Shown here piece after piece: positions 44,973 to 54,493 of a stretch of 64,000 bases of DNA. The notes beneath the pieces are model-generated. The model was not told the origin of the DNA. It did not search any database and was given only the letters and a program-made list of their open reading frames with translations. Position 1 is the first letter of the stretch, and each line of letters opens with the position of its first letter. The translations under genes were made by a program, and so were the position numbers. Origin of the DNA: an uncultured Muribaculaceae bacterium (GTDB taxonomy: Bacteria > Bacteroidota > Bacteroidia > Bacteroidales > Muribaculaceae); NCBI GenBank assembly GCA_910584905.1, contig CAJUCQ010000070.1, positions 62,001 to 126,000 on the forward strand, given 5' to 3'.

Positions 44973-45085
44973 AAGAGATACCCCGCAAACAATATCCCGG
45001 GGCTACGAAGCTCAGCCCTATGGAAATGAATAACTTGCATTTCAAAACATTCGGTCCGGCGACAAGCGTCCGGCCGTCAAAATAA
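44969..45085 (+). CDS. 38-residue peptide, possible precursor with a leader-like motif
   Basis: This small frame starts within the stop codon of the C39-like/VKOR gene (ATGA), a translational-coupling arrangement, and ends 10 nt before the aminotransferase gene. The peptide is basic and contains TKLSPMEMNNLHF, which recalls the K-L-S-x-x-E-M-x-x-I/L leader motif of Bacteroidota GG-type natural-product precursors. It has no Gly-Gly: the sequence continues KTFGPATSVRPSK. It has no Cys, so it is not itself a disulfide substrate. A precursor handled by the C39-like domain is a hypothesis. A chance frame is possible, but the exact coupling argues against it. Confidence 0.55.
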   Translation: MKEIPRKQYPGATKLSPMEMNNLHFKTFGPATSVRPSK

Positions 45086-45095
45086 ATCTTCACTT

Positions 45096-46298
45096 ATGCC
45101 TGAGATATCCACACGCGGGCAGGAAATGCCCGCCTCGCCCATACGCCGTCTTGTGCCTCTGGCAATGGAAGCCATCAACCGCGGCACGAAAGTATATCGT
45201 CTTAACATCGGTCAGCCTGACCTGCCGACTCCGCCCGAAGCGTTCGAGGCCCTTCGCCATATCGACCGCAAGGTGCTTGAATACAGCCCGTCGGACGGAC
45301 TTCCGTCGTTGCGGGAGAAGTTGCGGAGCTATTATTCGCGCTTCCATATCGACGTCGAAGCCGACGACATTATCATCACGAGCGGGGGCTCGGAGGCCGT
45401 GCTGTTTGCATTTATGGCTTGTCTTGACCCGGGCGACGAGATAATCGTGCCTGAGCCGGCGTATGCCAACTATATGGCTTTCGCCATTTCGGCGGGAGCG
45501 AAAATCGTGACGGTGCCGTCGAGCATCGACGAGGGTTTCCGCCTTCCACCCGTAGAGAAGTTCGAGGCTCTCATTACTCCTCGGACGAAGGGTATCCTTA
45601 TCTGCAATCCCAATAACCCGACGGGGTATCTCTATACGATGAAAGAGATGTTGCAGATCCGCGATATGGTGAAGGCTCATAATCTGTATTTGTTTTCTGA
45701 CGAAGTTTACCGCGAGTTCTGCTACACGGGGGCTCCTTATATCTCGGCGTTCCATCTTCCGGGCATCGAGGAGCAGGTGGTGCTGATTGACTCGGTGTCG
45801 AAGCGCTACAATGAATGCGGCATCCGCATCGGCGCTCTCATCACCAAGGACAAGGAGCTGCGCAAGACTGTGATGAAGTTTTGTCAGGCGCGTCTGAGTC
45901 CGCCTCTATTGGGGCAGATTGTGGCAGAGGCGAGCATCGACGCCACGCCTGAATATATGCTCGAGACGTATAACGAGTACGTCGAGCGCCGCAATCTTCT
46001 CATTGATGAAATCAACAAGATTCCGGGGTGCTACTCGCCTATCCCTATGGGAGCGTTCTACACGGTGGCGCGTCTTCCGGTTGATGACGCGGACCAATTC
46101 TGCCAGTGGTGTCTCCGCGAGTTTGAGTACGAAGGCGCTACGGTGTTCATGGCTCCGGCGTCGGGGTTCTACTCCACGCCGGGTCTCGGGCGCGACGAGG
46201 TGCGCATAGCCTATGTGCTGAACAAAGACGACCTCAAGGCGGCGATGACAGTTCTACGCAAGGCTCTTGAAAGCTACCCGGGTCGCAAGACGGATTAG
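45096..46298 (+). CDS. PLP-dependent aminotransferase (class I/II, aspartate-type)
   Basis: A 400-residue fold-type-I aminotransferase. Features are RLNIGQPDLPTPPEAFEAL, TSGGSEAVLFAFMACLDPGDE, CNPNNPTGYLYT, the FSDEVYREF aspartate and the PLP lysine K236 in DSVSKRYNECGIRIG. The C-terminal substrate arginine is in DEVRIAYV. It belongs to the aspartate/aromatic aminotransferase group, but the amino donor cannot be fixed from sequence. It lies 10 nt after the peptide gene and 77 nt before an amino-acid antiporter. Confidence 0.88.
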   Translation: MPEISTRGQEMPASPIRRLVPLAMEAINRGTKVYRLNIGQPDLPTPPEAFEALRHIDRKVLEYSPSDGLPSLREKLRSYYSRFHIDVEADDIIITSGGSEAVLFAFMACLDPGDEIIVPEPAYANYMAFAISAGAKIVTVPSSIDEGFRLPPVEKFEALITPRTKGILICNPNNPTGYLYTMKEMLQIRDMVKAHNLYLFSDEVYREFCYTGAPYISAFHLPGIEEQVVLIDSVSKRYNECGIRIGALITKDKELRKTVMKFCQARLSPPLLGQIVAEASIDATPEYMLETYNEYVERRNLLIDEINKIPGCYSPIPMGAFYTVARLPVDDADQFCQWCLREFEYEGATVFMAPASGFYSTPGLGRDEVRIAYVLNKDDLKAAMTVLRKALESYPGRKTD

Positions 46299-46375
46299 CC
46301 CCCGTCGGCTCATTCTCCTCTCTCCTCTCTATCTTCTTATACACTTCTCTCTCAAATCCTTTATCTTCCGCAACT

Positions 46376-47995
46376 ATGAACACTCCGGATAAAAGCTCCG
46401 GCGGGAACACCGTCACCTCATCGGGGCGCCGAAAAATCATATCGACAGCCAAGGGCAGCCTCACGACGTGGGCTATGGCTGTGCTGATAATCACGTCGAT
46501 ACTGAGTCTCCGCGGGCTTCCGTCGGAGGCGAAATACGGCGTTCAGTCGATATTTTTCTATTTGTTTGCGGCGATAGTGTTCCTGTTGCCGTTTTCGCTG
46601 GTTTGCGCCGAACTTGCATCGACCTATACCAAGAACGGCGGTCTTTACCGCTGGGTATCGGAGGCATTCGGCCCTCGCTGGGGGTGGACGGCGATGTATC
46701 TGGAATGGCAGACTGTGGTGATATGGTTTCCTACGGTGCTGATGTTCGGGGCGGCGTCGCTCGCCTATATCTTTTGGCCGGAGAGTTTCGACGCGCGGCT
46801 TGCGTCGAACAAGGTCTATACGCTCGTCGTGGCGCTGGTGATGTACTGGCTTGCTACGTTCAACGCATTCCGGGGGCAGAAGTCGGCCAACCGCCTGAGC
46901 ACCGTCGGCGGGATGGCGGGGACTATCATTCCGGGGGTGGCGCTCATCGTTCTCGGGGTGGCGTATGCGCTGTCCGGGAAGCATGATTATCTCGCGCACG
47001 TGAGCTTTTTCCCTGATTTCGGCCACATCGGGACTATCGTTCTTGCGGCGTCTATATTCCTGTTTTATGCCGGGATGGAGATTCAGGCGGTGCATATCAA
47101 TGACATGCGGAATCCGGGGCGTCAGTTTCCGAAGTCGGTGTTTTTGGCAATCGCCGTTATCGTGGGTGTTTATGCCCTCGGCACGCTTGTCATCGGCATG
47201 GTTGTTCCGTCGGAGCATATCGACCTCTTGCAGTCGCTCCTTGTGGCCTATCGCGGCCTCTGGGGTTCGTTCGGGCTGGGATGGCTCGGAAATGTCATGG
47301 CCCTGCTGATAATGGTCGGGGTCATAGGTCAGATTTCGGCGCTTGTCACCGGTCCGGCTACGGGTCTGATGGCTGTGGCACAATCGGGCTATCTTCCTCC
47401 GGCACTTCAGAAGACAAATGCCAAGGGCGTCAACAAGGCGTTGTTGTATGTCGAGGGGGCGTTTGTGACGTTGTTGTTGTTTGTGCTGGTTGTTTTGCCG
47501 ACGGTGGAGTCGGCCTATCAGATTATGTCGCAATTGGCTACGATTATATATCTGATTATGGTTGTGATGATTTACGGGGCATTTATCCGCCTTCGCCGGA
47601 CGGAGCCGGGTAAAAAGCGCGGCTTCCGCGTTCCGGGCGGCAAGGCCGGTGTTGTCGCCGTGTGCACGACGGGAATCGCGGGTGCGGTTGCCGCGCTGGT
47701 TCTCAGTTTCATTCCTCCGGCTCAGATTTCGGTGGGTTCGCCGGGGGTGTATGTCTGCATCATCGCGCTCGGCACAGTTTTCTTCGTCGGCCTTCCGCTC
47801 GTGGTTTACGGGCTTCGGAAGCCGTCGTGGCGCAATCCTGAAGTGCATTTCTATCCCTTTGACTGGGAAATCGAGGGCCGCAAGCCCGACGAAGTGTCGG
47901 CGTGGGCTCCGGGCTATGAGCCGAGTGAAGAGGAGGTTGAGGCCGCCGAGAGCCGCTCCATAGCCGTCCACGGCAAAAAGAGGGGCGGCGGCTGA
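46376..47995 (+). CDS. APC-superfamily amino-acid antiporter, GadC-like
   Basis: A 539-residue inner-membrane transporter with about twelve segments (TTWAMAVLIITSILSLRGLP, FFYLFAAIVFLLPFSLVCAE). STYTKNGGLYRWVSEAFGPRWG and the IFLFYAGMEIQAVHINDMRN segment resemble the glutamate:GABA antiporter group. The long C-terminal cytoplasmic tail (PFDWEIEGRKPDEVSAWAPG, then Glu-rich) also fits GadC-type proteins, where the tail acts as a pH plug. No glutamate decarboxylase gene is in the window, so the true substrate pair is open. A strong bidirectional terminator follows. Confidence 0.85.
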   Translation: MNTPDKSSGGNTVTSSGRRKIISTAKGSLTTWAMAVLIITSILSLRGLPSEAKYGVQSIFFYLFAAIVFLLPFSLVCAELASTYTKNGGLYRWVSEAFGPRWGWTAMYLEWQTVVIWFPTVLMFGAASLAYIFWPESFDARLASNKVYTLVVALVMYWLATFNAFRGQKSANRLSTVGGMAGTIIPGVALIVLGVAYALSGKHDYLAHVSFFPDFGHIGTIVLAASIFLFYAGMEIQAVHINDMRNPGRQFPKSVFLAIAVIVGVYALGTLVIGMVVPSEHIDLLQSLLVAYRGLWGSFGLGWLGNVMALLIMVGVIGQISALVTGPATGLMAVAQSGYLPPALQKTNAKGVNKALLYVEGAFVTLLLFVLVVLPTVESAYQIMSQLATIIYLIMVVMIYGAFIRLRRTEPGKKRGFRVPGGKAGVVAVCTTGIAGAVAALVLSFIPPAQISVGSPGVYVCIIALGTVFFVGLPLVVYGLRKPSWRNPEVHFYPFDWEIEGRKPDEVSAWAPGYEPSEEEVEAAESRSIAVHGKKRGGG

Positions 47996-48005
47996 TTGCG
48001 GCGTT

Positions 48006-48053
48006 CATATACAAGAAAAACCGGGCCTGTCGGTCCGGTTTTTCTTGTATATG
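48006..48053. terminator. Strong bidirectional terminator
   Basis: A perfect 19-bp inverted repeat (48006-48024 with 48035-48053) with a 10-nt loop. The stem arms contain AAAAACCGG/CCGGTTTTT, so each strand has a T-run. It separates the rightward antiporter gene from the leftward amylase gene. Confidence 0.8.
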
Positions 48054-48072
48054 ACGTCGCGGAGACGCGGAA

Positions 48073-50138
48073 TCAGCGGATGTAGACTTTCGATGAGGTC
48101 TTGCCTTGCACGCGGATGTAGAGGCCTTTTACGGGCTTGTCTACGCGGAGTCCCTGCAGGTTGTAGTAGATGACGGGGGCGGTGGCGGGTTCGACTTTCA
48201 GCGTCTTTCTCGCGGGGGTAACGGTGAAGGTGTATCGTCCGGGGGCTATGCGCCACGAGGTTGCGTTGGGGAATCCCATAGCGTATGTTCCGGCGCCGGA
48301 GATGGTGAAGTAGTCGGCGATAGTGTTTCCGGAGGCGTCGGGTTCGGGGAGTTCGTCGTTGAGTTCGGAGCCGAAACGCGAGGCGTTGAGGGTTTCCCAG
48401 TCTTTTTCGGTTGCGCCGAGGGCCGTGGCGAAACCGAAGTATGTGTATTCGGCGTCGAAATCGGCGTTGTAGACGAACACACCGGCTTCGCCTTGAATCT
48501 TTTGTCCGAGGTTTGCCATCCATCCGCCTGCGGGTTCGCCGATGATGTAAATGAAGTCGGTGTCGACGGGGCCTCCCTGACTGCCGCCGGAATAAAGGCC
48601 CTGATCGCCTGCGGTGGAGTAGAGGTGGTCTTTGGCGGCGGTCATGTCGGCGGTTTTTGTAGCGTCGCCGTCGCCAGCGTTGAAGAGGAATCCGGTTGTT
48701 CCGGCGGGGACGGTGTATTTCCAGACGTTGCCGTCTTTTGTCATTTCGACGCCGGGCCATGTGCTTTCGGATGCGCCCCAGTAGTGGATGTGGGGAGTGG
48801 GCCAGTTTTTATCGTTAGAGAAATATACGGTGAACGCGTCGCCGACGGGGGCTGAGGGGGCGTGACTGCGCCGGAGGTCTTGACCCAGATGCAGTAGTCG
48901 GTGCCTGTGGCTTTGATGTCGGAGGCTGTGTATCCGGCGGGGCTGTCCATGGAAGGCCCGATTTTCACGGCGAGAGTGCCTTTCGAGCCGGAGACTTCGG
49001 CCATGTAGCAGTCGCGAGATGTTTTGAGGACCTTCACGGAGCTGAGGTTGTGGACGCCGGCGAGCTTGCGGGCGGCAATCATTGCCGATATAGCGGCTTT
49101 ATTTGCTTTCCAGTGGGAGAGGAATACGCAGGGGGTGCCGGGGCAAGAGAGCATGAATGCGTTTGCGGCGAGGACGTTGCCGGTGAATTTGCTTCCGTCG
49201 CGGGCCGTGTCGTGGTTGTCGATGAATGTGACGGCATACTGCGGGTATGCGAAATGAATCATGCCTGCGGGCTGGTCGGTGGTGCCGTTGGCCTTCCAGA
49301 CGAGTTTGGTCATGTCGCCGGAGGCGAAAGCCTCGTTTACGGCATACTTGAAGGGGAAGTCGAAAGCGGCGGAGCGCTTCCCGGTGGCTTCGATCCAAGT
49401 TTTTACGGCGTCGTAGTTACCGTCCCAATATTCGCCGACGGAGAATTCGGGGGCGGAGTATTCGTTGTACATCCCGACGTATCGGCCTGCGTATCCTTTG
49501 ACCATGTCGTAGCGGAATCCGGCATAGCCCATGTCTTCGAGGAGGAATTTGCAGTAAGCCTTGCTGTTTTCCTGAACGTTAGCGTTTGTGTGGTCGAGGT
49601 CGCGCGAGCCGTCGAAGTCCTCGCCGGTGTCGGGAGCGCCGGTTGGTTTTGCCTGTCCGGCGGTGTTTCGCACTTCGTCGGTGGAGCATATACCGTCGAC
49701 TCCGATATGCCATGTTTTGCCGTTCCAAGTCTCGGCGGGGAAGTCGGTCCAGTTGCTCTTACCGCTTCGGTGGTTGATAACGACGTCTTCGATTATGCCT
49801 ACGCCTTTGGCCTTGAAGGTCTGTATCATCTTTCGGAGCTCGGTCTCGGTTCCGAATCGGGTGTTGTGGTTTGTGAACCAGTAGACGGGGTCGTAGCCCA
49901 TGTAGCCTGAGGCGGACTTAGCGCTGTTCGGGACCCAGATGAGAGAGAAGTTCTCGGCCAGCTCGTCGGCCTGACTTTCGAGATTTGTCCACTTTGTGTC
50001 GGTGTAAGAGTCCCAGTAGAAGCCTTGGAGCATCACGCCCTCATAGTTTGCAGGCCATCCGGGAGCGGCATCAGTCATCGCAGGCGCAAGCACGGCGGCT
50101 GCGGCGAGCACTAATGCCCGAGGAAAAATTCGCTTCAT
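48073..50138 (-). CDS. Secreted alpha-amylase (GH13) with starch-binding domain, apparent frameshift
   Basis: Signal peptide RALVLAAAAVLAPAMTDA, then a GH13 barrel: GVGIIEDVVINHRSG (region I), nucleophile Asp211 (GFRYDMVKGY), acid/base Glu236 (FSVGEYWDG) and Asp310 (FIDNHDTARD). The first frame is open to 48741, but after about residue 426 it reads nonsense. The next frame instead continues sensibly from there with a CBM26-type starch-binding domain (VYFSNDKNWPTPHIHYWGAS, VWKYTVPAGTTGFLFNAGDG) and a C-terminal YYNLQGLRVDKPVKGLYIR motif. Adding one C (G on the plus strand) in the run at 48856-48860 restores one ~688-residue protein. This is either a sequencing error, a slippage site or a real mutation. 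Confidence 0.85.
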
Positions 50139-50182
50139 TTCAGAAAAATCGGTAATAGTGATTTAAGATATTCAAATGAATG

Positions 50183-50190
50183 CAAATTTA
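50183..50190 (-). promoter_or_regulatory. -7 box of the alpha-amylase gene
   Basis: The minus strand reads TAAATTTG, about 44 nt upstream of the amylase ATG. It is divergent from the antiporter promoter 40 nt away. Confidence 0.5.
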
Positions 50191-50230
50191 CGTAAAATTT
50201 ACGGGACTGCAAAATGCGAATTATTTTGTG

Positions 50231-50238
50231 TATCTTTG
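50231..50238 (+). promoter_or_regulatory. -7 box of the K+/H+ antiporter gene
   Basis: TATCTTTG on the plus strand, 20 nt before the ATG of the MLITPGNIM start. It supports that ATG, not the later GTG, as the native start. Confidence 0.6.
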
Positions 50239-50258
50239 CAATAAAAATACAGACACAG

Positions 50259-51744
50259 ATGCTTATCACACCGGGAAACATTATGTTTTCTTGCCGTGCT
50301 GCTATTTATCAGCGTACTGGCGGGGAAGACGGGCTCGCGCTACGGCGTTCCGACGCTCGTGGTGTTCCTCGGCATCGGCATGCTTGCCGGGGTCGACGGA
50401 TTCGGGATTCGGTTCGACAATGCGGCAACGGCGGAGTTCATAGGGATGATTTCGCTGTGTATCATTTTGTTTTCAGGCGGGCTCGACACTGATTTCAAAC
50501 AAATCCGTCCGGTTTTGGGTCCGGGCCTTGTGCTTGCGACAGCCGGGGTGCTCATCACGACGGCGCTTACGGGGGTTTTTATCCATGAGATGATGCGGAT
50601 GATGCTTCCGGCGTATGCATTCGGGTGGACGGAGTCGATGCTGCTCGCGGCCATCATGTCGTCGACCGACTCGGCGTCGGTATTCTCCATCCTCAACACG
50701 TCGCGGACGGGGCTAAAGGAGCGTCTCAAGCCGGTGCTTGAGCTTGAAAGCGGGTCGAACGACCCTATGGCGTATCTTCTGGTGATACTTCTTATCTCCG
50801 TCATCGAGACCGGGCGTGAAATTACGGGCGAGCTCGTCGTGAGTTCAGCCGGAGAGCTTGTCCTCCAGCTCGGGGTCGGTGCGGCCGCAGGATTTATCAT
50901 CGGCAAGCTGACGGTGAAGGTGGTCAATGCGCTGAACTGTTCGAATGAGTTTCTTTACCCGGTGATGGTCATCGCATGCTGTTTCTTTGCTTTTACGCTT
51001 ACGGGGTTCATCAAAGGCAACAGTTATCTCGCGGTCTATATCGCGGGGCTTGTCGTCGGCAACGAGCGCCTCGTGCTGAAGCGCACGATAGCCACGTTCT
51101 TCGGCGGGTTCACATGGCTGGTGCAGATTGTGATGTTCCTTACACTCGGCTTGCTGGTCAACCCTCACGAGCTTCTCCACATCATGTGGCCGGGCATTTT
51201 GCTGGGTATATTCATGATTCTTGTGGCGAGGCCGGCGGCAGTGTTTCTCTCGCTTGCACCATTCCGCAGGTTCACGCTCAAGGCTCGTGCCTACGTAGGC
51301 TGGGTGGGCCTCCGCGGAGCTGTGCCTATCATTTTCGCCACATACGCGCTGATGTCGCCCTCGGTTGTCCACGCGCGCTTCATGTTCAATCTCGTGTTTT
51401 TCATCACGCTTTTGTCGCTGCTTATTCAAGGCTCCACCGTCACGGCTATGGCGCGGCGCCTCGGACTCACGGAGGATTTGCCGACGCGCCAGTTTGACTT
51501 CGAGCTCCCGGAAGAAGTGACGGCGGCCACCCGCGAGCTCACCATAGCGGCATCGCATCTTGCCGACGGCAACCGCCTGAGCGAGATGAACTTCCCGGAC
51601 GACACGCTTGCGATACTCATCAAGCGGGGCACGAGCTACATCGTTCCGCGCGGGAATACGATGCTTCATATCGGCGACACGGTGCTACTGATATCCAAGT
51701 CCGACTCTCGCCTCGCCGATTTTCAGAAGCGCCTCGACCGCTGA
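50259..51744 (+). CDS. CPA1-type K+/H+ antiporter with TrkA-C domain, N-terminal frameshift
   Basis: An NhaP2/CvrA-like antiporter with ~12 membrane segments (GKTGSRYGVPTLVVFLGIGM, SSTDSASVFSILNTSRTGL) and a C-terminal RCK_C/TrkA-C domain (DDTLAILIKRGTSYIVPRGN, LHIGDTVLLISKS). An intact frame runs from a GTG at 50296 (482 residues). Upstream, in another frame, ATG at 50259 encodes MLITPGNIM, the expected N-terminus of this family, right after the promoter. The two join if one base is lost or two are added in the TTTT run at 50286-50289. Starting at GTG would remove part of the first membrane helix, so I regard the sequence as frameshifted or miscalled there. Confidence 0.82.
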
Positions 51745-51803
51745 CGCGGCCGCCGGGGCTTCAATTTCGGGGCTGCGGGGCGTGTAATCTCAATTTAAAT
51801 GAG

Positions 51804-51811
51804 TATCTTTG
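51804..51811 (+). promoter_or_regulatory. -7 box of the YfhO-family gene
   Basis: TATCTTTG, 24 nt before the chosen ATG. It overlaps an upstream in-frame ATG, which is therefore rejected as start. Confidence 0.6.
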
Positions 51812-51835
51812 CGGTGTTTTAGCACTTTAGCATCC

Positions 51836-54493
51836 ATGAACAAGATTCTATCCACCCTTAAGCGCCCGCAGGTGTGGGGCTTTTTTGTGTCGCTGGCCGT
51901 TCTGGCCTTTGTGTCCGTTGCCTTTTTCTATCCTGATAATTTCGAGGGCAACAGCCTGCGTCAAGCCGATATGCAGCAGGGCGCTGCCAACGGCGAGGAA
52001 GGCCGCGCCTTCGAAGAGGCCACGGGCGAGAAGGCCCTGTGGACCAACTCGCTCTTCGGTGGCATGCCCACATTCCAGATTTCGCCGGACTATCCGTCGA
52101 ACAGCCTCTTTACGTGGCTCAACACGGTCTACGGCCTCGGGCTTCCCTCGCCGTCGAACCTCCTGTTCATGATGATGGCGGGCTTCTTGATACTGCTGTT
52201 CTCGCTCAGGATGCGATGGTATTATGCTCTTATCGGGGCTATCGCATGGGGCTTCTCGTCGTATTTCATAATAATCATCGGTGCGGGTCATATCTGGAAA
52301 TTCATGGCCCTGACCTACGTGCCGCCGACGATAGCAGGATTTCTGATGCTCTACCGCGGGCGATACCTCTCGGGAGGTGCGCTGACAGGCCTATTCGCCA
52401 TGCTTCAGCTTAACGCCAACCATCCGCAGATGACCTACTATTTCGTTATCGTGATGGTAATCTGCGCAATCTGCTATCTCATCGAGGCCTTCCGCAAGCA
52501 TGCGCTGAAGCGCTGGGCCACGGCCTCGGCCACGGCTGTAGTCGTCGGCGCGCTGGCCATAGGGGCCAACCTGCCGAGCCTGTACAACACCTACGAATAC
52601 GCCAAGGAGACAAAGCGCAGCCAAAGCGAACTTGCCGACACCGAGGCTCAAGCCACGGCGACCGACCCAACGGCGCCCAAGCCTACGGGCGGTATGCCCT
52701 ACGAGCAGATTGTGGGGTGGAGCTACGGGCGGAGCGAGAGCTTCAGCCTGCTCATCCCCAACATCAAAGGCGGAGCTACGGCTCGCCCCGAGGGCGGGCG
52801 TCAGACCTACATGAGCCTCGACCGCCTCGAAGATGCCGCAGGAGCCGACCCGGGAGCCGGAGCGCTGTTGCCCTACCTCCCGCAGTATTTCAACGACTCG
52901 GAAGGAACCAACGGCCCGGTCTATGTCGGCGCGCTCGTGCTGGCGCTGTTCGTGACGGGATGCTGTATCGTCCGCGGCCCGCTCAAATGGGCCATGCTCG
53001 CCTCGACGGTACTCTCCGTGCTGCTGGCTCTCGGCTCGAACTTCACGCCGCTGACGGATTTCATGATCTACAACTTCCCGCTGTACAATAAATTCCGGGC
53101 GGTGGAGAGTATCCTCGTCATCGCCGAATTCTGCATACCGCTGATGGCCATACTGGGGCTTGAAAAGCTGCTCACCGCCGACGCCGAGGAGCGCCGCCGC
53201 ATGGTCAAGCCCGCGGCATGGAGCTTCGGGGTCTGCGGCGCTGTCTGCGCGGCGGCCCTGATTGCGCCTTCGATGTTCGGGAGCGCAATCACAAGCCAAG
53301 ACCTCGCCACGGTAGAAAGCATTCAGGGGCAAGTGGTCGAAATGGGGCGTCAGCAGGGCGCTTCACAGGCTGACATCGACAACGCCCTCTTCTACTACTC
53401 TCTCTCGAACCCGGCCAACGCGTCGCTTGTCGAAGCGCTCCGCTACGGAATGGTCAAGGCCGACGCCCTGCGCTCGCTGATAATTCTCCTTATCGGCTTG
53501 GGCGCACTGGCATTCTACTACAAAGGGGCGCTCCCGCGCCGATGGGCCGTGGGGGTAATCGGGCTTGCGATATTTTTCGATCTCTACACCGTCGACAAGC
53601 GCTATGTGTCGCATTCGAGCTTCTGCGCGCCCGAAGCAGGCGCACAGGCCGCATTCACGCCCGACGCCATCGACCGCGCCATTCTCGCCGACTCCGGCGC
53701 GACATTCCGCGTGATGGACATCCCGGGCTTCAGCAGCCCCGACCGCTCTTATTTCCACCACATGCTCGGCGGTTACCACGCGGCGAAGCTCAACCGCTAC
53801 GACGACCTGATCCGCCGCCATCTCGACAACATCGTGCGCTACGGCTACATCCCCGAAGTGCGCGAGGACAGCGTCATCGGCTCCTACAGCCCGGCCAAGC
53901 AGGAGATACTGCGCGGGCTGCGCGCATCATACGGCGTGATGGATATGCTCAACGCACGCTATATCGTCACCGGCGAACCGGATATGCCGCTCGCGCTCAA
54001 CCCCTATGCCTTCGGCAACGCATGGCTGGCCGACACGCTGAGCTATGTCAGCGGCGCACTGGCTGAAATGGCGGCGCTCTCCGAGATCGACCTGCGCCAC
54101 GAGGCCGTAGCCGACGTGCGCTTCGCCCCCGTTCTCGGCGAGGAAGCCTGCACCACAAGCCCCGGCGACACGATTGCACTCACGTCCTACACGCCCAATA
54201 CCCTCGAATACACCGTATCGACGGCCAAGGGCGGCGTCGCCGTGTTCTCGGAAGTCTACTTCCCGTGGGGCTGGCACGCCACAATCGACGGTAAAGACGC
54301 ATCTCTCGGACGCGTCAACTATATTCTCCGCGCCCTTTGCGTGCCTGCGGGACGCCACGAAATCCGCATGAGCTTCATGCCCGATTCCCTGCGCTTCACC
54401 GGCGCCGTGGCCTACGCCTGCGTCACCATCATCTACATGCTCGTACTTGCCGCTATGGCCCTCGCACTCAGACGATGGGACGCGAGATTCTGA
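51836..54493 (+). CDS. YfhO-family polytopic membrane protein
   Basis: An 885-residue integral membrane protein of the YfhO family, GT-C-like proteins proposed to glycosylate extracytoplasmic polymers. The N-terminus (VWGFFVSLAVLAFVSVAFFY) and the loop with NSLRQADMQQGAANGEE are typical. About a dozen membrane segments are followed by a large C-terminal extracytoplasmic domain (RVMDIPGFSSPDRSYFHHML, EVYFPWGWHATIDGKDASL) and a final membrane helix. That domain order is the family norm. The next gene overlaps its 3' end by 19 nt. Confidence 0.88.
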   Translation: MNKILSTLKRPQVWGFFVSLAVLAFVSVAFFYPDNFEGNSLRQADMQQGAANGEEGRAFEEATGEKALWTNSLFGGMPTFQISPDYPSNSLFTWLNTVYGLGLPSPSNLLFMMMAGFLILLFSLRMRWYYALIGAIAWGFSSYFIIIIGAGHIWKFMALTYVPPTIAGFLMLYRGRYLSGGALTGLFAMLQLNANHPQMTYYFVIVMVICAICYLIEAFRKHALKRWATASATAVVVGALAIGANLPSLYNTYEYAKETKRSQSELADTEAQATATDPTAPKPTGGMPYEQIVGWSYGRSESFSLLIPNIKGGATARPEGGRQTYMSLDRLEDAAGADPGAGALLPYLPQYFNDSEGTNGPVYVGALVLALFVTGCCIVRGPLKWAMLASTVLSVLLALGSNFTPLTDFMIYNFPLYNKFRAVESILVIAEFCIPLMAILGLEKLLTADAEERRRMVKPAAWSFGVCGAVCAAALIAPSMFGSAITSQDLATVESIQGQVVEMGRQQGASQADIDNALFYYSLSNPANASLVEALRYGMVKADALRSLIILLIGLGALAFYYKGALPRRWAVGVIGLAIFFDLYTVDKRYVSHSSFCAPEAGAQAAFTPDAIDRAILADSGATFRVMDIPGFSSPDRSYFHHMLGGYHAAKLNRYDDLIRRHLDNIVRYGYIPEVREDSVIGSYSPAKQEILRGLRASYGVMDMLNARYIVTGEPDMPLALNPYAFGNAWLADTLSYVSGALAEMAALSEIDLRHEAVADVRFAPVLGEEACTTSPGDTIALTSYTPNTLEYTVSTAKGGVAVFSEVYFPWGWHATIDGKDASLGRVNYILRALCVPAGRHEIRMSFMPDSLRFTGAVAYACVTIIYMLVLAAMALALRRWDARF

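Noticed and set aside
46418..47971. A 517-codon minus-strand frame
   Set aside because: Antisense to the antiporter; Arg/His-rich shadow with no hydrophobic or catalytic pattern.
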